From: Candidatus Rifleibacteriota bacterium
GTDB taxonomy: Bacteria > Muiribacteriota > Ozemobacteria > Ozemobacterales > Ozemobacteraceae
DNA: 64,000 nt
Assembly (NCBI GenBank): GCA_015233155.1
Contig: JADFYG010000013.1
Span: 33,740-97,739 of the forward strand
Direction: 5' to 3'
Below the pieces are notes generated by a model. It saw nothing but the letters and a program-made list of their open reading frames with translations. It was not told the origin of the DNA and ran no database searches. Made by a program: the position numbers and the translations under genes. This document shows positions 17,760 through 25,820 of this stretch, piece after piece (position 1 is the stretch's first letter; each line of letters begins with the position of its first letter).

Positions 17760-19604
17760 CTATTGTTTTTCGCCAGAGGTCGCATCTGCGCTTTTAAAGG
17801 TGACCGCCGGTGCTTCTATTTTGCCACTGATTGTGAATTTCATGAAATAGTTCTTTTCATCGATCGTCTGTTCTTCAGTCGAATCAAGAGAAGGGGATTT
17901 GAAGAATTTTGTAGTATTCATGATCTTCAGGAAATCAAAGATGCGATCGGAAGTGTCGGCATGTCCCATAATTTTAAATGTACGTTTAACATCGGATCTG
18001 GCAAAATCGCCTTGCAGGAGAAAGATCTGACGTGGCGTTACACTCGCCAGTTCCAGGAGCATTTCCGAGTTTGGAAATCTGCGCTTTTTTACTTCATCGG
18101 AAAAACCACTTTCTTTTGAGAGTTTATCTTTTTGGGCAATCAGGTCGGTAACTTCTTTTTGCGAGCTGGTCAATTCTGCAAGCTGCGCTTCGAGTTGTCT
18201 TTTCATTGTCAAGGCCGTGGCAACGTCACGTCGGATCATGACGAAGGGGGTGGAGATTACTACAAGAAGCAAAATAGCCACAAGTCCCGCAAGAATCTTG
18301 ATTTTTTGTTCATCGAGCTGGAACTTGAAATTAAATTTGGATGACAGGCTCTGGCTGAAATTAGAAGTTGCCTTGGAGTAATCCGAGCTTTGCTTGCGGC
18401 GATTTGGAAACATCAGGTCGATGAAATTAATTACGTTACTCTCCCCGGCATAAAGAGCGACACCAACCGCTGGAGCGATGGCTGAACATTCGTTGATGAG
18501 GCGATCCGAAGGAAAATTTGTTCCATCCAGCGGGATTTCTTTGAATGGGTCAATGGCTTCCACAGGGACTTCAAGGCTCTCCTGAATAAATTCCTTGAAA
18601 TTCTTCATCGCGGAAGAGCCGCCGGAAAGATAAGCCCGATCTATCCCTGATTCACTGAATTGAGAAATATAGAAGCTTATTGAGAGCTGAATATGCTGAA
18701 AAATTTTTTCGACAGTATTGAATATTTGTTGAGCGGCGAATCTTTCCTTGCCGCTTAACTTTTTCATATCCTCAGGTGGAAGAACACCGATCTCGTGTTT
18801 TAATTCGATGGCTTCATCGATATTGGCGATTTTAATGTTAACCCCGTCTTGTTCCCCGCCAGCCAGAATGGCTTCGGTAATAGTTTCTCCGGCCATGTTG
18901 ATGTCCCGATAGAAGCTCAGTACACCGTTTTTATAGATCATTATCGATGTCGTTTTATGTCCGCAATGGATGATGGCGATACGGATTTCTTTGCCGACGG
19001 GTGGCTTGAGTCGGTTTCCGAGGACCATCTCCAGCGACTGTGGAAGCGTCAGTATTCCGTCGTTCAAAAGGCCGCCGCCTTTGAGACAATCTGAGACAAT
19101 TGAGACGATATCTTTCTGGAGGGCGGCTACCATAACTTGTAGTAGGGGCTTTTCTTCGCGGAGAATTTCCCCGAGCAGCGCAAACCCCATGACGGCGTTT
19201 TCTTTTGAAAACGGCATCTGTTTGGCCGCCTCCATTTTTATAGCGGAATCCAGTCCGTCTTTTTCCTGGACCGGAGGAATTTCAAGGTATCGAATAGTTA
19301 CTGGTCTCCCGGAAGCCAGCGTCATTGCGCGTTTAACCTGTATCTGATTATCGTATAGAAGCTCGGTAAGATGCTTGGTAAGGAATTTTTGGAGCTTTGA
19401 CAGCGCGTCTTTTTCAATATCGTCGCGGCTCATCTTTTCGCGTTCTTCCGGTGATAGGAGATGTGAAAAAGCCGGAATTGGCAAATGTGCCAGTGCTTTG
19501 ATGACGGGGTTGCCGTCTTCACCTCTTATGATATGGACAAATTTCAGGGAATAATTCCCTATGTCTACGGCAACAAATGGATCGAATTTAGAAACTACAG
19601 TCAT
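17760..19604 (-). CDS. PilM-PilN fusion protein
   Basis: 614 residues joining two proteins normally encoded separately. Residues ~1-385 are PilM, an actin-like ATPase (FVAVDIGNYSLKFVHI phosphate-1 loop; IAIIHCGHKTTSIMIYKNG; AYLSGGSSAMKNF). After a linker, residues ~430-614 are PilN: one membrane segment (ILAGLVAILLLVVISTPFVM), a coiled coil and a ferredoxin-like periplasmic domain (FKIMGHADTSDRIFDFLKIM). In separate form PilM binds the cytoplasmic tail of PilN, so the fusion fixes a 1:1 complex. GAGGG precedes the ATG. The 5' end lies in a direct repeat (19524-19774), and a relic of this gene's first 27 codons is at 21840-21920. Confidence 0.92.
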   Translation of the reverse strand: MTVVSKFDPFVAVDIGNYSLKFVHIIRGEDGNPVIKALAHLPIPAFSHLLSPEEREKMSRDDIEKDALSKLQKFLTKHLTELLYDNQIQVKRAMTLASGRPVTIRYLEIPPVQEKDGLDSAIKMEAAKQMPFSKENAVMGFALLGEILREEKPLLQVMVAALQKDIVSIVSDCLKGGGLLNDGILTLPQSLEMVLGNRLKPPVGKEIRIAIIHCGHKTTSIMIYKNGVLSFYRDINMAGETITEAILAGGEQDGVNIKIANIDEAIELKHEIGVLPPEDMKKLSGKERFAAQQIFNTVEKIFQHIQLSISFYISQFSESGIDRAYLSGGSSAMKNFKEFIQESLEVPVEAIDPFKEIPLDGTNFPSDRLINECSAIAPAVGVALYAGESNVINFIDLMFPNRRKQSSDYSKATSNFSQSLSSKFNFKFQLDEQKIKILAGLVAILLLVVISTPFVMIRRDVATALTMKRQLEAQLAELTSSQKEVTDLIAQKDKLSKESGFSDEVKKRRFPNSEMLLELASVTPRQIFLLQGDFARSDVKRTFKIMGHADTSDRIFDFLKIMNTTKFFKSPSLDSTEEQTIDEKNYFMKFTISGKIEAPAVTFKSADATSGEKQ

Positions 19605-19673
19605 TATGTTTGAGTGCCCTCGCCAGCAACGAAATCATCAACAAAGATTACTTGCAGAAAGCCGAAAAAGCAA

Positions 19674-19702
19674 ATCGGCCGCTCGATTACTGAGCGGCCG
19701 AT
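19674..19702 (-). terminator. Terminator hairpin in repeat A (relic context)
   Basis: Perfect 11-bp stem ATCGGCCGCTC / GAGCGGCCGAT with a 7-base loop; on the minus strand it is followed by TTTGCTTTTT. No intact gene lies upstream of it now. Confidence 0.75.
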
Positions 19703-19721
19703 AAGACAAGACACCGAGTCA

Positions 19722-19774
19722 TTACTTCACGTGGGCGATTGCCAAGACAACGTTGTCACTTATTGGGCTGGGAG
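19722..19774 (-). pseudogene. 3' relic of a GspG-like pilin gene
   Basis: On the minus strand this reads APSPISDNVVLAIAHVK-stop, matching the end of the intact pilin (SPSPTSDDIVLAIAHVK). Homology stops at about 19775. It is a fragment left by the duplication. The remainder of the gap to 19992 contains nothing I can name apart from the upstream in-frame part of the glycosyltransferase. Confidence 0.85.
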
Positions 19775-19991
19775 CAAACATGTGATGACGGGTTATTATC
19801 ATCACGAATCAAACAAATGGTAGTCTATCGTCGAGACTTCCCTAATGCACCAAATTTCGGCAAAAACCCGCTTTTGACATGCAGGATTGAACATGATAAT
19901 TTATGGGCAATAGACAAATTCCTATTAAGGATACCTGAGTATTCTCCTTCGTTTCGCAGGCTCATTCTGGGTCTGTTTTGGCATTTCCCTT

Positions 19992-21812
19992 TTGGCTGCC
20001 ACCATTTTCTTTCTGCTATGGCCATCAAATCTCATTTGGGATGACGGCGCCATAATTCTGAAATACATGGATAATTTTGCGAAAGGATATTTTTACACCT
20101 ACAATATTGGGGATGGTCCAGTATTTGGAATTTCCGGCTTCTGGCATGGAATACTTTCTGGTTTTTTGTCCTATATTCATGCCCTGAGTCCCCTTAATTC
20201 ACTTTTTGCAAGCAATTTCATCGGAATTGTCGCAACCATATTTCTATTAATTTCAATTCTGCGCATAGTTTTCCCGCAGTCCATCTTATCTATCCCAGCC
20301 GCCTTCCTTATCATCATTTGGTCTCCCCATTTTCTCAGCAATATCAAACAAGGCATGGAAATGCCGTTGCATGTCGCTTTTGTTTTATTCATGGTTTGGT
20401 CTTATTACAAAGGTTCTTTCAGGGCTTTGTCCCTGGGTTCATCAGTTGCAATCATTTCAAAAACGGATGCAGTTTCCATTGTAGTTCCTCTGATGTTGCT
20501 TTTTCTCACGTTTAAACACATCCCAGAAGTTGCCTGGGGCATGGAATTGCGCACTCGTTTCAAGGAATGGTGCAAGTGGGGATTTTTTCCTTTGTTGGTT
20601 TGGATTATTTTTGGATGGGCTATTTTTGGGAGCCCGTTTCCTCAGACAGCCTATGTAAAACTTTTTCTTCAACCTCACCCTAAAGAATGGATAATTCCTT
20701 TCTTTAGAGTTTTTTTCTCCTTCAAGCCGATAATACTCATCTTTCTGGCAATTCAGATCACCTGGATTGTTTCATATCGGAAGAGTTTAAAAACTGTTCT
20801 GGAAACGAATGCACTATTGTGGGCTTTAGGTGGCTATCTGCTACTGTATTGGTTCTTCAATCCAATAGAAATAATGCCCTGGTATTATGGCTTGCCTGAG
20901 ATTCTTTTTCATCTTCAGTTTCTGATCTTTCTTGGAATAGCTTCAAGAGAAATTTCTCCATCCAGGAAACTTATCTTTAGAGGAATCCTGGTTTGCATCA
21001 TTTCTCTGTACTGCATTCCTCTTTCATCTTTTGAAGTCTGGCGGGTCCTTTATTTTCAGGCGACAACCATCAATGAGATGGCTTTCATCGGGGATTTCTT
21101 AAGGGAAAATGCCAACCCGAAAGATATTTTGCTGGCTGGTCATGGCTTTGTGGCAAGAAACTCCAATCTCTACACCATCGACTTTTCAGGCCTGAATTCC
21201 CGAGTTGCCATAAAGTATCGATTGAATATTGATGACATGATACACAACCTGCATCCAAACTGGTTTGTTGCCCAAGGACTCCTTAATCCATCCATTCAGG
21301 CATCCGAAAGTTATACACTGATCAAGTCCCTGTATCGTGGATGCACTATCGGTTTTTATCCATGGAGGATTTTCAAAAAAATCTCGCATGGAGTGAATGT
21401 TTCGCAGGATTTTCCTACAAATCAGCTATTTTCCCCACGGCAAGGAATTAAAAATCAAAACACTGGCGCTTTTGCAATTGCTTGCGAGAGACTTGTTTTT
21501 TTCGATTTATTAAAATTCCCAACCCGTCCAATAAGTTTGACCGTGGGCCTTTCTCGGAGCGACATTGAAATTTCCCTCCAAATAGATCTTCTCACTCACC
21601 AAGGAAACCTCCTACGGAGAATAAATACAAGTATCCCAGTCTCAGACCCGTTCGATCCGATCCTGGGGAATAACGTTGAATTGAGCATACCCGTTGGGCC
21701 TTATGCGAACCTGGATAGAGTGGATATCAAGACCTTACCCTTATTTGGTGGTGGGTTGCCGCAAGCAATCAGTTTTTTCAATCCAATCCTTACTTATCCC
21801 GCGTTACCGTAA
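19992..21812 (+). CDS. GT-C family integral membrane glycosyltransferase
   Basis: About 606 residues with ~10-11 membrane segments and a C-terminal periplasmic domain. The N-terminal loop IWDDGAIILKYMDNFAKGYF followed by TYNIGDGPVFG matches the DD-x-RYA-N-A-G-YN-G signature of lipid-phosphate-sugar-dependent GT-C enzymes (AftB/ArnT-like). The donor should be a polyprenyl-phosphate sugar; the acceptor is unknown. The first standard start is TTG 19992, but the same frame continues upstream to 19929 and encodes a natural first membrane segment (LRFAGSFWVCFGISLLAATI). The true start could therefore be a rare codon such as ATT 19941 (AAGGA nine bases upstream) or CTG 19935, or the gene is truncated. 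It opposes the surrounding pil genes, sits between ~250-bp direct repeats, and looks more AT-rich than its neighbours. Confidence 0.85.
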   Translation: MAATIFFLLWPSNLIWDDGAIILKYMDNFAKGYFYTYNIGDGPVFGISGFWHGILSGFLSYIHALSPLNSLFASNFIGIVATIFLLISILRIVFPQSILSIPAAFLIIIWSPHFLSNIKQGMEMPLHVAFVLFMVWSYYKGSFRALSLGSSVAIISKTDAVSIVVPLMLLFLTFKHIPEVAWGMELRTRFKEWCKWGFFPLLVWIIFGWAIFGSPFPQTAYVKLFLQPHPKEWIIPFFRVFFSFKPIILIFLAIQITWIVSYRKSLKTVLETNALLWALGGYLLLYWFFNPIEIMPWYYGLPEILFHLQFLIFLGIASREISPSRKLIFRGILVCIISLYCIPLSSFEVWRVLYFQATTINEMAFIGDFLRENANPKDILLAGHGFVARNSNLYTIDFSGLNSRVAIKYRLNIDDMIHNLHPNWFVAQGLLNPSIQASESYTLIKSLYRGCTIGFYPWRIFKKISHGVNVSQDFPTNQLFSPRQGIKNQNTGAFAIACERLVFFDLLKFPTRPISLTVGLSRSDIEISLQIDLLTHQGNLLRRINTSIPVSDPFDPILGNNVELSIPVGPYANLDRVDIKTLPLFGGGLPQAISFFNPILTYPALP

Positions 21813-21839
21813 GCTCGTCTCAGCCGTCCAATTATATTC

Positions 21840-21920
21840 TCTTATGGTATGGATAAATTTCAGGGAATAATTCCCTATGTCTACGGCAACAAAGGGGTCG
21901 AATTTAGAAACGTCGGCCAT
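21840..21920 (-). pseudogene. 5' relic of the pilMN gene
   Basis: Minus-strand reading from ATG 21920 gives MADVSKFDPFVAVDIGNYSL and KFIHTIR, then loses homology. The intact gene starts MTVVSKFDPFVAVDIGNYSL. It lies downstream of the intact pilin gene and inside direct repeat B. Confidence 0.88.
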
Positions 21921-21992
21921 TATGTATGGTGCCCTCACAGCCAATCATCGAAATCATCATAAAAGATTACTTGCGGAAAGCCGAACAAGCAA

Positions 21993-22021
21993 ATCGGCCG
22001 CTCTTATTATGAGCGGCCGAT
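21993..22021 (-). terminator. Terminator of the GspG-like pilin gene
   Basis: Perfect 11-bp stem ATCGGCCGCTC / GAGCGGCCGAT, 7-base loop, T-rich sequence following on the minus strand, ~20 bases after the pilin stop codon. Confidence 0.8.
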
Positions 22022-22040
22022 AAGACAAGACACCGAGTCA

Positions 22041-22691
22041 TTACTTCACGTGGGCGATTGCCAAGACAATATCGTCACTTGTCGGGCTGGGAGAAATTGC
22101 GTCGTCGAAATCATCAATGCCATCGGGACCAAAGGATTGCAGCCATAGCATATTATTGTCATATCGATAGCGAATTTTTGAATCCCAGGCATCATACATG
22201 AAATCTGACGGGTCTGAATCCATGTAGGGCCCCTTCCATCGCCTTTTGTAAACGGCTATAGGAAGGCCGAGACCGCAAAAATGGTCTGATCCGCTGATTA
22301 TCGGAACATCATTACTCACTAGGACATTTGATAATTCAGTGGCGCCGAAGCACTCTTGCTCAACACTAGATTCGGGGGCATTGATGACTTGAGCGATTCC
22401 GGTTAAATTCTTGATGCCCGTGTGGCCCCCATATTTTATTGGAGTGATTGAGGCATCACCTGAAGTCCCTGGTGGACCAACAAAAGGAAAATTTCCGAGA
22501 TCACTGCTGTAGTTGACAAGTGCTGTCTTAATATTCTGCAACTGGGCCTTGGTTGCAGTTGCCTTTCCTTGATCAGTTATGCTGCCAATCATAGGGCCAA
22601 CAATGGAAGCAAGAACCGATATAACGATAATGACAACCATGACTTCCATTAATGTGAAACCGGCAGTGTCTATTCTAAACATTCTTCGCAT
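22041..22691 (-). CDS. GspG-like type IV pilin / major pseudopilin 1
   Basis: 216 residues from ATG 22691, with GGTGGGG upstream. A short leader MRRMFRIDTAG is followed by the prepilin peptidase site G|FTLME with Glu at +5 and the long hydrophobic helix VMVVIIVISVLASIVGPMIG. The C-terminus has the GspG-like block WKGPYMDSDPSDFMYDAWDS and SFGPDGIDDFDD, the region where major pseudopilins bind calcium. There are two cysteines (EQECFG, DHFCG), perhaps a disulphide. NxS/T sequons occur at NYS and NLT. It would be the fibre subunit handled by PilB/PilC/PilMNO. It has its own promoter and terminator. Closely similar to the pilin at 22849-23427. Confidence 0.93.
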   Translation of the reverse strand: MRRMFRIDTAGFTLMEVMVVIIVISVLASIVGPMIGSITDQGKATATKAQLQNIKTALVNYSSDLGNFPFVGPPGTSGDASITPIKYGGHTGIKNLTGIAQVINAPESSVEQECFGATELSNVLVSNDVPIISGSDHFCGLGLPIAVYKRRWKGPYMDSDPSDFMYDAWDSKIRYRYDNNMLWLQSFGPDGIDDFDDAISPSPTSDDIVLAIAHVK

Positions 22692-22749
22692 ATCAGACCC
22701 CACCTTGGAGGTTGTTACAGAGATCAACTCACGGAACCTCCTAGTATTA

Positions 22750-22778
22750 ATTATAGCGATGCACTTATGCATGGTCAA
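22750..22778 (-). promoter_or_regulatory. Sigma-70 promoter of pilin 1
   Basis: TTGACC (22778-22773), 17-base spacer, perfect TATAAT (22755-22750) on the minus strand, about 60 bases from the pilin start codon. Confidence 0.85.
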
Positions 22779-22806
22779 GGATGGCGGCATATGGCCTGAA
22801 TAACAA

Positions 22807-22833
22807 GGCAGCCGCCCATTAGGAGCGGCCGTC
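22807..22833 (-). terminator. Possible terminator of pilin 2
   Basis: Minus strand: GACGGCCGCTCC, short loop, GCGGCTGCC then TTGTTATT. The stem is imperfect but resembles the terminator of the paralogous pilin 1 gene. Confidence 0.45.
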
Positions 22834-22848
22834 AGAGCGAATGTAGGA

Positions 22849-23427
22849 TCAGAATTTCACACGGGAGATAGACATGAAAATGTCATCACCGTTGTAAGGG
22901 TTGGGGGGAGGGTTTGTGAAGAAATTGCTGCTGTCACTCTGGCCATCAGGGCCGTATGAATGCAGCCACAGCATATTACCATAATATTCATAATGAATTT
23001 TCGATTCCCAGGCGTCCAGCATGAAGTCTTCAGGTTGAGAATCCATGTAGGGCCCCTTCCACCGTTTTGCGTAAGTAGCGGTTTGGATGCCAAGATTGGA
23101 GTAGCCTGCCCCGGTGACACTATTACTTACCAAGACATTGGAGCTGACGTTAGTGCCGAGAACTGAATTTTCGGCACTAGTTCCATACTGGTCTTTATCA
23201 CTTGCATTAAGGCCAAGGAAGGGAAATTTTCCGAGATCATTGTTGAAATTGACTAAGGCGGTTTTTATGTTTTGCATCTGGGCTTTGGTGGCTGAAGCCT
23301 TTCCTTGATCCGTGATACTGCCGATCATGGGGCCGGCAACGGATGCGAGAACCGCAATGACGATAATGACAACCATGATTTCCATTAAGGTAAAACCCGC
23401 TGTCTCATGTCTGAGAATTTTTTGCAT
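22849..23427 (-). CDS. GspG-like type IV pilin / major pseudopilin 2
   Basis: 192 residues from ATG 23427 (GAGG upstream); the frame is open 10 codons further but the leader MQKILRHETAG then G|FTLME fits prepilins. The hydrophobic helix is nearly the same as pilin 1 (VVIIVIAVLASVAGPMIGSI), and the end keeps WKGPYMDSQPEDFMLDAWES, SYGPDG and GDDI, GspG hallmarks. NxS/T sequons occur at NAS and NVS in the variable loop. It faces the STT3 gene at 23524 head-to-head across 96 bases. The central variable region differs strongly from pilin 1, suggesting diversification after duplication. Confidence 0.93.
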   Translation of the reverse strand: MQKILRHETAGFTLMEIMVVIIVIAVLASVAGPMIGSITDQGKASATKAQMQNIKTALVNFNNDLGKFPFLGLNASDKDQYGTSAENSVLGTNVSSNVLVSNSVTGAGYSNLGIQTATYAKRWKGPYMDSQPEDFMLDAWESKIHYEYYGNMLWLHSYGPDGQSDSSNFFTNPPPNPYNGDDIFMSISRVKF

Positions 23428-23465
23428 ATAACACCTCACTTTTGACGTTACCCTCAAGTAAAAGT

Positions 23466-23494
23466 AATATAGTGATGCATTTATTTATGGTCAA
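23466..23494 (-). promoter_or_regulatory. Sigma-70 promoter of pilin 2
   Basis: TTGACC (23494-23489), 17-base spacer, TATATT (23471-23466) on the minus strand. The same TTGACC box, spacing and GATGCA-containing spacer as pilin 1 indicate that the promoter was duplicated with the gene. Confidence 0.85.
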
Positions 23495-23523
23495 GAGCAT
23501 TTTTTTGTTCAGGATTCTGTATC

Positions 23524-25776
23524 ATGGAAAATGAAATACCGACTAGCCATGAACTGGCACCATCTTTTTTTTCCAGGGACCGCGTTACTGCCTGGGGTTT
23601 CACGCTTGTGGTCGGTATTCTTACTCTCGTTTTGTTGTCGATGCGAAAATACAGCTTCGTCCAGACATATGAGGTTTTACCGGAATGGGATCCCGATGTT
23701 CTTTTACATTTGCGTCGTATTGATCAGGTTATCGGTTCTGGCGGAGCCATTGCATTAAACGGAAATGATTATTTCTCCGGCTTTCCGCGTTGTTATCAGT
23801 ATCCCTATTCGCCGCTTCTCGATACCGTTTGCATCTATCTGGTCTGGTTCTACCATGCTTTATTTTCCTCCTCAACCATCCATTATACAAAAATTGTCGG
23901 ATGGGTTCCTCCGGTTTTTGGAGCTATTTTCTGCTCAAGTTTGTTTCTATGGATGCGGAACAGAACGGGTAGCAGAGGTCTGGCACTGTGCGTTTGGTTT
24001 TCCCTGTGCTGCAATGAGAACTTTGGATATTTTTTTGATTATCATCTGCTTGACCATCATTTTCTTGAGAGTTTTTTTCTTTGGACTTGGCTTATGATGG
24101 GAGTTTCCTTTTCTGGAGCCAGTGAAAAAAATATATTTTCCTTATTTCTGGGGGGGGGGCTCTGGTTGGGGCTGATTCTGAGCTGGAGCGGGATGACGCG
24201 TTTGGCTTTGCTGATTACGATATACGCGGCGCTGGCCGAACTGATTGAGTTCTCTTGGAGTCGACGTTTCGCCGAGTACGTTTCAGGAACATTTTTGGTA
24301 TCAGGAGCATTAGCGGCAATTATCCAGGCAAAATCCGGGGGAGGTTTTGCTCCGTTGGTATTTTCCTGGTTTCAACCGCTTTTCATGCTGAGCCTAGGCA
24401 TTGGCCTCATGACGGGACGATGGGCGCTGGATCAACGAAAACACAAATTCGCTTTTGGCATAGCCGGAATTTGTGTTATGGCAATTCTTACTTTTCTTTG
24501 GCGTGACAGTTTTAAACAGGGGTTTGATTTTGTAACTGCGGGTCATCCATTTTACGGCACCATCTCGGAAAATAATTCATTGATCACGTTGTTCCAAAAT
24601 CCGGAAAGCCGTGAATTTGTCAACAGAATGGCCTGGGTTATTCTATTCGCCCCGCTGGGTTTTTGTCTGACTTGGCACGGTATTCTCAAAAAAGAAGGAC
24701 AAATCATCAATCTTGTTGGCGTCGGCATTTTCTTTTTAAGCGCATACCAGATTCGCTACATGCGTTGGCTACCATTTTTCGCGGCCATATGGCAGGGAAA
24801 TCTCCTATTTGAGATGGCATCTCTGATTCATCTAAGAGTTCCGAATTTGAGCGACTGGAAGCGTTTTATGGCAGGTTTATTCTGCCTTTGCCCGGTTTTC
24901 GGAGCGCTGCTTTTCGGCGCCCTGGAAGTTCAGTTTCGAGGGTGTTCGAATGCTGGAGTCGATTTCATCGAGGCCATGTCATGGCTTCAAAAAAATACGC
25001 CTGATCCCGGTGGTTACTACGATTCAGACATTCCCAAATATGGCATTCTCAATTTCTGGGATATGGGAAATGCCATTGCCTACTATGGAAAAAGGCCTCC
25101 AATCTGTAACAATCTTATTCTGGGCCTCGATAATATGGCTTCCATTTACACCACTTATGAAGAAGAAGAAATTTACTCAAAATGCCTGGCTCTGAAGTCT
25201 CGCTACTGGGTCTTAAATGGCCTAGTTCCAGATAAGTTTGCGAAAACTTTGCCTCAACTGAAGGCAGGAGTTTTTTCCAATGGGACTATTCCACTTTCTC
25301 AGCCCCGAATAGACTGGAACTCTCTTCCCCCCATAGACGAAAATAAAACCATATTCGGTCGCCTTTTTAGTAGTCTCGGATTCGGAAGCACAGTTGCACC
25401 CGGCGTAAGCCGATTTCGCCTAGTATACATTAGCAGTTTGATAAAATTATCTCAGCCTGGTATAAAGATTTTTGAAATTGTTCCGGGGGCGGAAATTGTA
25501 GGAACTGCAGTCCCTAATGCAACGGTAACATGTTTACTGCGAATAGATTTTCCCGCGTTGAAAGAAAAACTTCCCTATTGGAACCACACCATCAGTGATC
25601 AGAACGGGAAATTCCTATTGCGTGTTCCTTATGCAACTGGTCAGAAATCCGGAGTTGTTGATACGGATGATGAGTATCTGTTCATAGCTTCCGGTTCAGA
25701 AACAATCTGGAAGGCATCAGCCACCGTTTCTCTTGATGCGGTTCAGAAAGGATTACAGGTCCAACTCACTCATTAA
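23524..25776 (+). CDS. STT3/AglB-like oligosaccharyltransferase 1
   Basis: 750 residues: about 12-13 membrane segments in the first ~480, then a soluble periplasmic domain. Motifs in order match STT3 (GT66): EWDPDVLLHLRRIDQ (first acidic loop motif), DYHLLDHHFLESFF (DHHxxE, archaeal-type second motif), GTISENNS (TIxE-type loop), FWDMGNAIAYYGKRPPICNN (equivalent of WWDYG; WD-G kept). The C-terminal tail KIFEIVPGAEIVGTAVPNAT resembles the beta-rich tail of archaeal AglB. The expected reaction is transfer of glycan from a polyprenyl carrier to asparagine outside the cytoplasmic membrane. It is divergent to pilin 2 within a pil cluster, suggesting pilin as substrate. No strong ribosome binding site was found. 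Confidence 0.82.
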   Translation: MENEIPTSHELAPSFFSRDRVTAWGFTLVVGILTLVLLSMRKYSFVQTYEVLPEWDPDVLLHLRRIDQVIGSGGAIALNGNDYFSGFPRCYQYPYSPLLDTVCIYLVWFYHALFSSSTIHYTKIVGWVPPVFGAIFCSSLFLWMRNRTGSRGLALCVWFSLCCNENFGYFFDYHLLDHHFLESFFLWTWLMMGVSFSGASEKNIFSLFLGGGLWLGLILSWSGMTRLALLITIYAALAELIEFSWSRRFAEYVSGTFLVSGALAAIIQAKSGGGFAPLVFSWFQPLFMLSLGIGLMTGRWALDQRKHKFAFGIAGICVMAILTFLWRDSFKQGFDFVTAGHPFYGTISENNSLITLFQNPESREFVNRMAWVILFAPLGFCLTWHGILKKEGQIINLVGVGIFFLSAYQIRYMRWLPFFAAIWQGNLLFEMASLIHLRVPNLSDWKRFMAGLFCLCPVFGALLFGALEVQFRGCSNAGVDFIEAMSWLQKNTPDPGGYYDSDIPKYGILNFWDMGNAIAYYGKRPPICNNLILGLDNMASIYTTYEEEEIYSKCLALKSRYWVLNGLVPDKFAKTLPQLKAGVFSNGTIPLSQPRIDWNSLPPIDENKTIFGRLFSSLGFGSTVAPGVSRFRLVYISSLIKLSQPGIKIFEIVPGAEIVGTAVPNATVTCLLRIDFPALKEKLPYWNHTISDQNGKFLLRVPYATGQKSGVVDTDDEYLFIASGSETIWKASATVSLDAVQKGLQVQLTH

Positions 25777-25820
25777 CCTGACTTTTCCCCCGGAAACTTT
25801 CAGGCTATGTCTATGTTTGG

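Larger units (their letters stand above)
19524..19774. repeat. Direct repeat A flanking the glycosyltransferase cassette
   Basis: About 251 bases that match 21840-22093 at roughly 88-90% by hand alignment, in the same orientation. The repeat contains (minus-strand order) the last 17 codons of a GspG-like pilin gene, a terminator hairpin, and the first 27 codons of pilMN. Here the pilMN part is live and the pilin part is a relic. Confidence 0.9.
21840..22093. repeat. Direct repeat B flanking the glycosyltransferase cassette
   Basis: Second copy of the ~250-base repeat at 19524-19774, same orientation. Here the pilin 3' end is live and the pilMN 5' end is the relic. Recombination between A and B would delete 19775-21839 plus one repeat and restore a plain pilin-terminator-pilMN arrangement. 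Confidence 0.9.
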
